A DNA stretch of 9,125 nucleotides from the NCBI GenBank assembly GCA_003532715.1, contig DOEZ01000580.1, forward strand, positions 1 to 9,125. Direction: 5' to 3'. Positions 1-6,760 of the stretch are shown here, in pieces. The notes under the pieces were generated by a model. It saw nothing but the letters and a program-made list of their open reading frames with translations. It was not told the DNA's origin and searched no databases. Made by a program: the position numbers and the translations under genes. This DNA is from Planctomycetaceae bacterium. GTDB lineage: Bacteria > Planctomycetota > Planctomycetia > Pirellulales > Thermoguttaceae. Each line of letters starts with the position of its first letter. Within the stretch, counting starts at the first letter, position 1.

Positions 1-73
1 GGTACACAGCTTCTGACCGGGACAGGCGGCGAGTGCCTTGAAACCCTGTCAAGCCACGTCCGGAGGGAGGGGC

Positions 74-700
74 CTACGGTCTTGAGACGCCAATACGGAG
101 GGCCGCCAGGAACGCCTGGTCCGTTCGATCATAATCGACGACGCGAAATGCCACCAGGCAGAAGGCCACTACCATGCCACTGAGAAATCCGCCGATGTGC
201 GACATGTACGAGCATGGGAAGTCGCCCACAAGGCCGACTCCAAGCGTTGCCAGAAACCACGTGAGAATCAGCCAGGGCCCCAGGCTGCCGAGTTGTCGGA
301 AGCAGATCACAACGTGCATGGCAAGGACACCCATGATGGCGCCGCTGGCCCCGATCACCGGGCGGCCATCATACTTCATGTGCACAAACCCCGCCCCGAC
401 CCCGGCGGCCACATAGGCCAGGACGTACAGCAGGCCGCCGACCTTCGGACTGACGCAACGACCGAAAACCCAGAGACTCAGGAGATTCCCCACCAGATGC
501 ACCATGCTCATATGGAGCCACATGTGCCCGAGCAAACCGGGGGCGGAGTATCCCGCCAGGACCAGATCGCGCAAACGCGTGGCGCCGGGATCCAACAGCA
601 TCTGGACGGCGAAGGCGCACGTCATGGCCAGCATGACGGCATAGTTGGCGGCCGGGAATAGGGTCCGAATCTGTCGTGACGCCACTGCCTTGTCTTCCAT
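74..700 (-). CDS. Rhomboid family intramembrane serine protease
   Basis: A 208-residue multi-pass membrane protein. Rhomboids cleave transmembrane helices of substrate proteins inside the membrane with a Ser/His dyad. Visible hallmarks, counted from this start: an HxxxxHLxGN segment (H63, H68, N72) followed by LxxFG-like residues, the active-site motif GASGAIMG with nucleophile S119, and a C-terminal SHIGG with the general-base H168. Several hydrophobic helices lie between about 17 and 185. The length fits the short bacterial six-helix class. I chose the ATG at 698-700 because a GAGG lies 9 nt upstream and the rhomboid domain begins soon after. An in-frame ATG at 917-919, with AAGG nine bases upstream, would add 73 residues including one extra hydrophobic stretch, but that extension is cysteine-rich and unlike rhomboid N termini. 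The gene is divergent from the secretion genes on its right. The substrate cannot be inferred. Confidence 0.88.
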   Translation of the reverse strand: MEDKAVASRQIRTLFPAANYAVMLAMTCAFAVQMLLDPGATRLRDLVLAGYSAPGLLGHMWLHMSMVHLVGNLLSLWVFGRCVSPKVGGLLYVLAYVAAGVGAGFVHMKYDGRPVIGASGAIMGVLAMHVVICFRQLGSLGPWLILTWFLATLGVGLVGDFPCSYMSHIGGFLSGMVVAFCLVAFRVVDYDRTDQAFLAALRIGVSRP

Positions 701-726
701 CTCCCCGATCCTCTGCCAACAGAATA

Positions 727-761
727 GCCGGCCGGCACGGCCGTGCAACACCCATAGTATA
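727..761 (-). promoter_or_regulatory. Candidate promoter and palindromes before the rhomboid gene
   Basis: On the minus strand TATACT (761 to 756) matches the sigma-70 -10 box at five of six positions and lies about 55 bases before the ATG at 700. No good -35 box is present, so this is weak. Between it and the ATG are two overlapping perfect palindromes: GCCGGCCGGC at 727-736 and GCACGGCCGTGC at 735-746. They would be in the 5' leader and could form a hairpin or bind a dimeric regulator. GC-rich palindromes also occur by chance in such DNA. Confidence 0.25.
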
Positions 762-1048
762 AGACAAATTGCCCCCAAAAGCCAGTCCAAAGTCCCATAG
801 CAGACTCGCCCGTGCAACTGGGAGAGGGCCAATAGGCTCTCGACACATACACGTTCTTTGTGCTCTGCCGCTGCGGTTCCACAGGGCCATGCCGCGGCTG
901 CGATACGCAGTGCCCCCATGGAAAGGGACCTTCCGGATCTGCACGTTTTTGTGGGAAGAGCCGGTTATTCTGGGGCTCGCGATGGTCGATAGAAGGGCCG
1001 GCAACTGACGTGACGTTTCCACGACCAGTTCCGGTCAGGCAATGACAT

Positions 1049-1077
1049 GATGCCCTCGCGCGTGGCGAAGGGGCATC
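1049..1077 (+). promoter_or_regulatory. Interrupted hairpin just before the GspB/PilP-like gene
   Basis: GATGCCC (1049-1055) pairs with GGGCATC (1071-1077), and inside it TCGC (1056-1059) pairs with GCGA (1065-1068), leaving a five-base loop and a two-base bulge. The structure ends 21 bases before the ATG at 1099 and just before the AGGTGG ribosome-binding site at 1085-1090. There is no T-tract, so it is not an obvious terminator. A 5'-leader structure affecting translation is possible; this is inference from pairing only. Confidence 0.35.
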
Positions 1078-1098
1078 CTGCGACAGGTGGTTGCGACC

Positions 1099-1611
1099 AT
1101 GGCTGAGAAGAAGCAGACGACAACAATCGCACTGGTGGTTTTCCTGGGAATCGCGCTGGCGGGTATATTGCTCGTTCAGTTCGATGTGCTGTCCTTCAGC
1201 CCTGCCAAGGCGACGGCTCCCGGTGCATCCGCCGCAGGCGCCTCCAACGCGAATCCCCCCGCCACTACGGCGGCCCAGACATTGGGCCCGGCATGGGAAA
1301 GACCCGGGCCGGTTCGCCTCGGTCTGCGCGACCCCATGCAGTTGGACGCCGCCAAACTGCCTCCCGCGCCGGCGTCCGCCACGTCGAGTTCGCCGGAGAC
1401 CGCCGTTCCCAAGCCCGTCTTCCTCGTGACGGGCATCGTCTTCAACAAGGAGCAGTCCTCTTCGATCATTATCGACGGACAGATCCTGTACGAGGGCAGC
1501 GCCATCCACGGGGCTACCGTCGTGAAAATCACGGAACAGTATGCGGAAATGAGCCGCGGCGACAAGACATGGCAGGTCTGGCCGGGGCAATCCAACCCGG
1601 AACCCGAGTAA
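1099..1611 (+). CDS. GspB/PilP-like type II secretion / type IV pilus inner-membrane protein
   Basis: A 170-residue bitopic protein: short basic N terminus, one transmembrane helix at about 9-30, an Ala/Pro/Ser-rich linker at about 36-105, then a small periplasmic domain at about 106-163. That domain has the pattern V-x-GI-x-F ... IIxGxIxxxGxxxxGxxVxxI ... G-x-x-W-x-V, which resembles the C-terminal domain of T2SS protein B and PilP-type pilotin/alignment proteins. Such proteins link the inner-membrane platform to the secretin, and the next gene is a secretin, 48 bases downstream. I chose the ATG at 1099 because AGGTGG sits eight bases upstream; a GTG at 1087 would add four residues but would overlap that site. 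Family assignment rests on pattern and neighbour, so the exact name (GspB, GspC or PilP type) is open. Confidence 0.65.
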   Translation: MAEKKQTTTIALVVFLGIALAGILLVQFDVLSFSPAKATAPGASAAGASNANPPATTAAQTLGPAWERPGPVRLGLRDPMQLDAAKLPPAPASATSSSPETAVPKPVFLVTGIVFNKEQSSSIIIDGQILYEGSAIHGATVVKITEQYAEMSRGDKTWQVWPGQSNPEPE

Positions 1612-1659
1612 AATCCCAAGCCTCTTTTTTGCGGGGAATCTTTTTAGGAGACAGCAACA

Positions 1660-3915
1660 ATGAGTTTCATCGATTGGCGAGACATCTGTCGTTCCCTTCT
1701 TCTGGGAATTCTGCTATCCAGCCCCCTTCTGTCCCAGGAACAGACCGGCCCGGACAGCGCCCCCGTGCCGCCGGCCGAGCCGGCGGTCAGCGCCCCCGAA
1801 GCGTCGGCGCAGCAGCCGGACGCCGGAACAGCGGTCGGCACTCCCCCGGCGGCGGAGCAGCCGGTGGACGTCGCGGGGCCGGTCCTGCAAATGGCCGCCG
1901 GACCGGAACTGCTCAAGAGGATGAAGACGAAAGTCAGCGTGGATTTCCGCGATGCCCCGATCCAGGACGTGATCAAGACCCTGGCGGAGCAGGCGGACAT
2001 CGATATCGTCAAAGGCCCCTCCGTGACGGGCACCGTGACCGCCAAGCTGACGGATGTCCCCCTCGATGAAGCGATGGAGAGCATCTTCACCGTGCACGGC
2101 TTTGGCTACACGACCAGCGAGTCCATCGTGCGCATCGTTCCCAAGAACGAGCTGGCCCAGTACATGGTCAAATACCAGACCAAAGTTTACCAGATTTGCT
2201 ATGCGGACATCGAGGAGTTGAACAAGGCGGTCAAGGACATGCTCTCCCCGCAGGGCAAGATCGCGATGAACAAGCTGACCGGGCACCTGTGTATTTACGA
2301 TACAGAGGAAAAGATCGCCGAACTGGACGAGTTTATCACGGAGATGGATCGCGAGATCCCGCAGATCCTCGTCGAAGCCCGCATCTACGATGTCTCGTCC
2401 TCCGCCTTCCAGGACCTCGGCGTCAACTGGTACGCCGGGACGTTCACCCAGTTCGATCCCGACACGGGGTTGCCCATCCTCTTCGATCCCAGCACGGGCC
2501 TGCCGATGGTGGGACGGACGGATCCTTATGCCGCCGGACGCTTCAACAGCAGCATCGGGCAGGCGCCCAAGGCCACCGCCGGCGTGACGCTCGGCTTCCT
2601 GAACGAAAACGTGGATATCCAGGCCATGCTCACCGCCCGCCGGGACGACGTCAAGGCCCGCCTGCTGGCCAACCCGAAAATCCTGGTCCTCAACGGCCAG
2701 GAGGCCAACATCAACATCGTCACGGAAATCCCCTACCAGGAACTGACCCAGACCTCCGGCGGCGGCAACATCGGCACCACGAAGTTCAAGGAGGTCGGCG
2801 TCACGCTGATCGTCACGCCGCAGATCACCCGGGACGGCAAGATCCGCCTCATGCTCAATCCCGGGTTCAGCACCCAGACCGGCACGGTCGCCCTCGTGAT
2901 CCCGACCGGCCTGACGGCGATCACCAGTCCCCAGCCCATCGTGGACAAGCGCGAGGCCCGGACCCAGGCCCTGATCCAGGACGGCCAGACCGTCGTCATC
3001 GGCGGCATCATGGAGCACATCGAGGAGGCGGGCGTGCATTCGGGCGATTCGGCCTGCGCGCTGCCGCCCTACAGCCTTCAGGGGCCGATCGTCAACGAGA
3101 TACGCGAGGCAACCCATGCGATGGCCCGCGAACTGAAAGTGATCGGTCTGATGAACGTGCAATTCGCGATTCAGCGCGAGGAAGGCCGGCCGAAGCTCTA
3201 TGTGCTCGAAGTGAATCCGCGGGCGAGCCGCACGGTTCCGTTCGTATCGAAGGCAACAAACATGCCGCTGGCCAAGGCGGCGGCCAAGGTCATGGTCGGA
3301 GTCTCGCTAATAGACCAAGGTTACGACCGCGAGCCCATCCCGGCCCACGTCTCGGTCAAGGAGGCCGTCTTCCCGTTCGCCAAGTTCGCGGGGGTCGACG
3401 TCGTGCTCGGGCCGGAGATGCGTTCGACCGGCGAAGTGATGGGCGTGAGCGAGCGGTTCTCGATCGCCTTCGCCAAGAGCCAGTTGGCCGCCGGACAGAA
3501 TCTGCCCGAGAGCGGCACGGTCTTCATCAGCGTCGCCGAGCGGAGCAAATGGCACGTCGTCGGGTTGGCGGGCCGGCTTCGGAAGCTTGGATACGAACTG
3601 CTCGCCACCCGCGGCACGGCCGAATTGCTCAAACAGGCCGGAATCGAAGTCGGCGAAATCAAGAAGCTGCATGAGGGACATCCGAACCTGTTGGACGTGA
3701 TCGCCAACGGGGAACTGAGCCTCGTCATCAACACGCCCAGCGGCAAGGGCGCGCGAACCGACGAAGGCCGCATCCGCGCGGCCGCCGTCTCGCACCGCAT
3801 CCCCTGCATCACGACCATCCAAGCGGCCGAAGCGGCCGTCCTGGCCATGGAAGCCATGCGCGAGGAAGAACTGTCGGTCCAGTCGGTGCAGTCGCGGTTT
3901 CCGGGGAAATCGTGA
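1660..3915 (+). CDS. Chimeric ORF: truncated secretin joined to the C-terminal third of CarB
   Basis: A 751-codon frame made of two unrelated proteins. Residues 1-450 are a secretin (GspD/PilQ family, outer-membrane channel): signal peptide about 1-26, Pro/Ala-rich linker 31-75, N0/STN-like domain about 91-160, N1-like domain about 165-235, then the secretin core from ILVEARIYDV (236-245) through ANPKILVLNGQEANI (337-351), VGVTLIVTPQI (379-389) and REARTQALIQDGQTVVIGG. The usual secretin end (VPxLGxIPxLGxLF and the following strand) is missing. From about 451 the protein is CarB: MEHIEEAGVHSGDSAC, the ATP-grasp motif EVNPRASRT (517-525), GPEMRSTGEVMG, then the MGS-like allosteric domain from about 617 to 735. 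The first roughly 750 residues of CarB are absent. AGGAG lies nine bases before the ATG. Neither half should work alone; assembly chimera is the likeliest cause, real fusion less likely. Confidence 0.9.
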   Translation: MSFIDWRDICRSLLLGILLSSPLLSQEQTGPDSAPVPPAEPAVSAPEASAQQPDAGTAVGTPPAAEQPVDVAGPVLQMAAGPELLKRMKTKVSVDFRDAPIQDVIKTLAEQADIDIVKGPSVTGTVTAKLTDVPLDEAMESIFTVHGFGYTTSESIVRIVPKNELAQYMVKYQTKVYQICYADIEELNKAVKDMLSPQGKIAMNKLTGHLCIYDTEEKIAELDEFITEMDREIPQILVEARIYDVSSSAFQDLGVNWYAGTFTQFDPDTGLPILFDPSTGLPMVGRTDPYAAGRFNSSIGQAPKATAGVTLGFLNENVDIQAMLTARRDDVKARLLANPKILVLNGQEANINIVTEIPYQELTQTSGGGNIGTTKFKEVGVTLIVTPQITRDGKIRLMLNPGFSTQTGTVALVIPTGLTAITSPQPIVDKREARTQALIQDGQTVVIGGIMEHIEEAGVHSGDSACALPPYSLQGPIVNEIREATHAMARELKVIGLMNVQFAIQREEGRPKLYVLEVNPRASRTVPFVSKATNMPLAKAAAKVMVGVSLIDQGYDREPIPAHVSVKEAVFPFAKFAGVDVVLGPEMRSTGEVMGVSERFSIAFAKSQLAAGQNLPESGTVFISVAERSKWHVVGLAGRLRKLGYELLATRGTAELLKQAGIEVGEIKKLHEGHPNLLDVIANGELSLVINTPSGKGARTDEGRIRAAAVSHRIPCITTIQAAEAAVLAMEAMREEELSVQSVQSRFPGKS
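2980..3018 (+). other. Junction between secretin-derived and CarB-derived sequence
   Basis: Codons 441-450 encode D-G-Q-T-V-V-I-G-G-I. Both families have DGxxVVIGG[IL] at this point: in secretins it precedes the last strands of the channel, in CarB it precedes MEHIEEAGVHSGDSA. Everything left of 2980 is secretin, everything right of 3010 is CarB, so the exact break cannot be placed within the shared stretch. A shared sequence in the same frame gives an in-frame join automatically, so the open frame is not evidence of function. Confidence 0.85.
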
Positions 3916-3945
3916 AGTGGGCCCTTGCGGTGGTTTCTACGATTC

Positions 3946-4026
3946 GGAAAAAGGGGAAAGAGGAGAAAGGGAAAACGGCCGGATCCCGGGCTCCCCAGGC
4001 GGGCCAGCACGTGTGTTGAGCCCGGG
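3946..4026 (-). terminator. Candidate terminator: inverted repeat plus homopurine/homopyrimidine tract
   Basis: In the convergent gap after CarB and the NPYESP gene, CCCGGGC (3985-3991) and GCCCGGG (4020-4026) form a perfect 7-bp inverted repeat with a 28-base loop. Nine bases further on, read on the minus strand, comes a 30-base pyrimidine-only tract (complement of the purine run 3946-3975) rich in T. That order suits a minus-strand terminator for the cluster ending at 4048. The long loop and the interrupted T-run make it a weak case; the purine run alone is still unusual. Confidence 0.3.
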
Positions 4027-4047
4027 CAATCACAGCCCATGCGGATG

Positions 4048-4359
4048 TCACGGAAACCTGACCCAAACGGTCCACTGAACAAAGCCCAGCAGAACCGCAA
4101 CCGGCACGGACAGGAGTTTCCATGCGCCTCGCGGAAGGACGACCAGAGCAAGGATAGCAAGCAACGAGAAGGGGGTCGTCACGATCTTGAAGCCGAGAAA
4201 ATCCCCGGGGGACGAGCGGCTTGTATGAATTCCCGGCAGCAGAAAGAATAGAAAAACGATCCACGTCACCGCAAGAAAGACAGGCCAACGCCGACGCTTT
4301 GGCGCGGCGACCATCTCGGGTTCGGAATCGATCGGCGGACTCTCGTAAGGGTTTGTCAT
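4048..4359 (-). CDS. Small NPYESP-motif membrane protein, unknown function
   Basis: A 103-residue protein starting MTNPYESPP, then an acidic and basic cytoplasmic stretch (KRRR at about 21-24) and about three hydrophobic helices (roughly 26-42, 60-76 and 83-98). Short membrane proteins with an N-terminal NPY-x-SP motif are, to my knowledge, common in Planctomycetes genomes and largely uncharacterised, so this is a lineage marker rather than a functional clue. GGAG lies five bases before the ATG at 4357-4359. It follows the hydrolase-like gene by 38 bases on the same strand, so the two are probably cotranscribed. No catalytic motif is visible. Confidence 0.75.
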   Translation of the reverse strand: MTNPYESPPIDSEPEMVAAPKRRRWPVFLAVTWIVFLFFLLPGIHTSRSSPGDFLGFKIVTTPFSLLAILALVVLPRGAWKLLSVPVAVLLGFVQWTVWVRFP

Positions 4360-4397
4360 GCTATCTCCGATGTCTCAAAACGGCGCGCCGCTGTTCT

Positions 4398-6638
4398 TCA
4401 ATTCCCAATTCGTAGATGCACCATCGCGCAGCCGCGATGCACTGGGACGGTCAGTTCGAGGTCGTCGCCAACCCATCGGTGGTTTACCTCGACCGGATCC
4501 TTGACGCCCGGTTGAACCGCCCGGATCGTCAAATCGCGAGTCTGGGCAACCGAGGCAAAACGGCCCAGTTTCACGCGAACCTCGGTGGCGTCGTCGGCAT
4601 AAACCACGGGCACGACGAACCCATCGGCCACGCGGAACAGATTGGCCTTGGCGTTCGCGTCGGGCGTTTCCACGCAATGCGGCTGCAAGACCCACTGCTT
4701 GTGACGCATCAGCTTCATCAGCGGGCCGTAGTCGAGATGCTGGCGTTCGACCCACGGCGTGGGTTGAATTGAGTGATCGTTGCCCGAAAACGGCGACATC
4801 GGAAAGACGCCCATGTAGAGATACTTCTGGAAGAAGGCGTCGGCGTCGGGCTGCATTTCTTCGGCGTGGTTCGTCCAGCCCATCACCGGCTTGGTCACGC
4901 CGAGCATGGCGATCGTGTTCAGCGCGCGGCCCGAGTTGGTGAACTCGTCGTAGATGCCGTCGGCGTGGCGGAGGATCTCGATCCGCTTGTCGTGGTTGTT
5001 GCAAAAAATGGTCTTGTCGGCGGCGTGCATCAGCGGCCCAAGTCGGTCCATCAGGTCGCGCCACGACACGCGCAGCGATCGGGCCGGCTTGTCGTCGAAC
5101 CAGCTCACGCCGTCGTCGCGATCGAGGTTGTAGATTCGCAGCCAGTCCATGCGGTCGATGCAGATGCCGTCGTCGGCGGGCAGCAGCTCGATGTGGCGTC
5201 GAGCTTGATCGAGAAGAAAATCGCGATAGACCGGCTCGCCCGGATCCATCGCCACGGCCGCGCACCACGTCCAGAACGGCGCGCCCGGCTTGTAGTTCGG
5301 CAGCGAAGTCTGGCCCGCGGGCACCATGAGCATGGCGTCTCGCAGCTTCGTGTACAGAAACGCGTTCGCGTCGCTCCAGAGCTTGTCCTCGGGCACGTCG
5401 AACGACTCGGGCGGCGGGAATTTTATGGCCGTTCCGAACTCCGTCACGTTGAAGTAGCTCAAAACATGGAAGCCCCGCTCTCGCATCGACTTCGAGAAAC
5501 GGCTCATTTCGTCGATCGAGGTCATGACGTTGCGGAAACTGTTCCATTGAACGTTCGGCGCGACGGGCGGCAGGAACATGCCCATGTACGGAAAATCAAA
5601 GCTGGCTCGCCAGTACACGTTGTAAGCCATGTCGCGCATCTTCTGTTGGTCGAACTCGGTGGAGTTCGAGTACGAGCCCGTTCCAGCGATGTCGTGCGCT
5701 CGCGGGTTCGGCGGCAGAAAGAAATCGGCGTAGCGACGGTGCATCCAGCCGATCGCCGCGCGCGGGTCGGCCGCGTGGCAGACCAAATCCATGCGAAAAC
5801 GCAGGGTCTGCCCGTTGCCGATCCGGTGGAACAGCCGGTCGAACCGCGCCGTGCCGTCGCGGCCGGTCGTCAGCGTCAGGTCGAGAATCAAATCCTCGGG
5901 GCACAGCACGAGCGAGACGGCCGTGTCGGCCTCCGGCTCCATCAGGCTGACCAGCGGCAGACAGAAGACGTCGTGGTGGTCGGGGATGATGTGGAGCTGT
6001 GGTTTTTCATAGGTGTACGGCGGCGCGCCGTAGCTCAACTTCGCGTCGAGCGGTTCGATCGGCACCAGCGGATCGGCCCAGTTGCCGCTTTCCTTCGCGC
6101 GGGGGACGATGCCCTGGGCAATCAGCTCCTCGCGCGGCGTCGAGGCGAGCGAGCCGTTGCGCGGATCGGCCCAGGCCGACCACAGCCGCGTTTTGTCGCC
6201 GGCCGGATAGCGCAAGACGGTTTGAATCGGCGCGCTCCACGGCCCGCCCGCGTCGGTGATCTCGACTTCCCACCGAATGCTGTCGGAAGCCGGGGTGAAG
6301 GTCTCGGTCACGGTGAAGGTCCGCCCATCGCTGGGGCGCGATAGCGTGCGAGTAAACGCGACGCCGCCGCCCGCGATGCGACGACTGGTCGTTTGGCCCG
6401 CGTCGCGGCACTCGCCAACCTGCGTGTTGGCCGTGGCCGTGACGGGCGTCAACTTGTCGCCGACGTCCATGGCGACGATCTCGCCCCGGTCGGATAAGTG
6501 TACCCGCAGATTATGGATTCCGACCGTGTACGGCGCGTCCGGGCGATCGGCCGACGGCTTGTCGGTCTGTCCGAAGGCGGCGGCCGAGGTCAGACCGAGG
6601 ATCAGGCCGAGGAAGTGCAAAACGAATGAAGGCTTCAT
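4398..6638 (-). CDS. Secreted glycoside-hydrolase-like protein, family unassigned
   Basis: A 746-residue exported protein. The ATG at 6636-6638 is preferred to an upstream in-frame start at 6749 because it begins a clear signal peptide (MKPSFVLHFLGLILGLTSAAA, ending near residue 22-24) and has GGAG nine bases upstream. Residues about 35-290 look like a beta-sandwich domain (alternating strands, FTRTLS, FTVTETFTP, IRWEVEITDAGG). Residues about 295-655 look like an alpha/beta barrel: LSYFNVTEFG (393-402), DGICIDRMDW (490-499) and ADGIYDEF (559-566). An acidic residue ending a buried strand, as D495 and D564 do, is typical of retaining glycosidases of the GH36/GH31/GH101 kind. The end, about 665-746, is again strand-rich. 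Catalysis and substrate are inference; I cannot name the family. The neighbouring phosphoesterase and NPYESP genes lie on the same strand. Confidence 0.7.
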   Translation of the reverse strand: MKPSFVLHFLGLILGLTSAAAFGQTDKPSADRPDAPYTVGIHNLRVHLSDRGEIVAMDVGDKLTPVTATANTQVGECRDAGQTTSRRIAGGGVAFTRTLSRPSDGRTFTVTETFTPASDSIRWEVEITDAGGPWSAPIQTVLRYPAGDKTRLWSAWADPRNGSLASTPREELIAQGIVPRAKESGNWADPLVPIEPLDAKLSYGAPPYTYEKPQLHIIPDHHDVFCLPLVSLMEPEADTAVSLVLCPEDLILDLTLTTGRDGTARFDRLFHRIGNGQTLRFRMDLVCHAADPRAAIGWMHRRYADFFLPPNPRAHDIAGTGSYSNSTEFDQQKMRDMAYNVYWRASFDFPYMGMFLPPVAPNVQWNSFRNVMTSIDEMSRFSKSMRERGFHVLSYFNVTEFGTAIKFPPPESFDVPEDKLWSDANAFLYTKLRDAMLMVPAGQTSLPNYKPGAPFWTWCAAVAMDPGEPVYRDFLLDQARRHIELLPADDGICIDRMDWLRIYNLDRDDGVSWFDDKPARSLRVSWRDLMDRLGPLMHAADKTIFCNNHDKRIEILRHADGIYDEFTNSGRALNTIAMLGVTKPVMGWTNHAEEMQPDADAFFQKYLYMGVFPMSPFSGNDHSIQPTPWVERQHLDYGPLMKLMRHKQWVLQPHCVETPDANAKANLFRVADGFVVPVVYADDATEVRVKLGRFASVAQTRDLTIRAVQPGVKDPVEVNHRWVGDDLELTVPVHRGCAMVHLRIGN

Positions 6639-6760
6639 GGTTCTGTTCTCCAGTGGGAAAGGGGAGGGCAAGAAGGTTGTTGGTGGGACCACGAGCAGTG
6701 TTTCAACGCATGCAGGTGAGTGGTTTTGCCATTCAGGAGCAACAGGCAAATGGACGCGTG

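Larger units (their letters stand above)
701..1098. other. Divergent intergenic region, 398 bp
   Basis: Region between the rhomboid gene (minus) and the GspB/PilP-like gene (plus). I see no credible gene in it; the short reading frames crossing it have no recognisable domain. It holds overlapping palindromes at 727-746, a weak minus-strand -10-like TATACT at 761-756 and a hairpin at 1049-1077, listed separately. If the longer rhomboid start at 919 were used, the left half of this region would be coding. Confidence 0.6.

Noticed and set aside
37..53. CTTGA/TCAAG short inverted repeat downstream of the rhomboid gene
   Set aside because: Five base pairs only, no T-run; expected by chance.
701..919. 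N-terminal extension of the rhomboid gene to an ATG at 917-919
   Set aside because: It is in frame and has an AAGG upstream, but the added 73 residues are cysteine-rich and unlike rhomboid N termini, while the ATG at 700 has a better-placed GAGG. Kept as an alternative only.
1714..3162. Minus-strand open frame of 482 codons
   Set aside because: Antisense to the secretin, composition biased, no domain; it is a shadow frame.
1660..3915. New bifunctional secretin-CarB enzyme
   Set aside because: Both parts are incomplete, they belong to different cell compartments, the join lies in a shared motif, and codon use changes there. A chimera explains all four points.
4773..6344. Long plus-strand open frame of 523 codons
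   Set aside because: It lies antisense to the secreted hydrolase-like gene, is rich in Arg, His and Val, and shows no domain; it is a shadow of GC-rich coding sequence.
6725..6750. TTTGCC/GGCAAA inverted repeat with 14-base loop after the phosphoesterase gene
   Set aside because: Only six pairs with no T-tract following; too weak to call a terminator.
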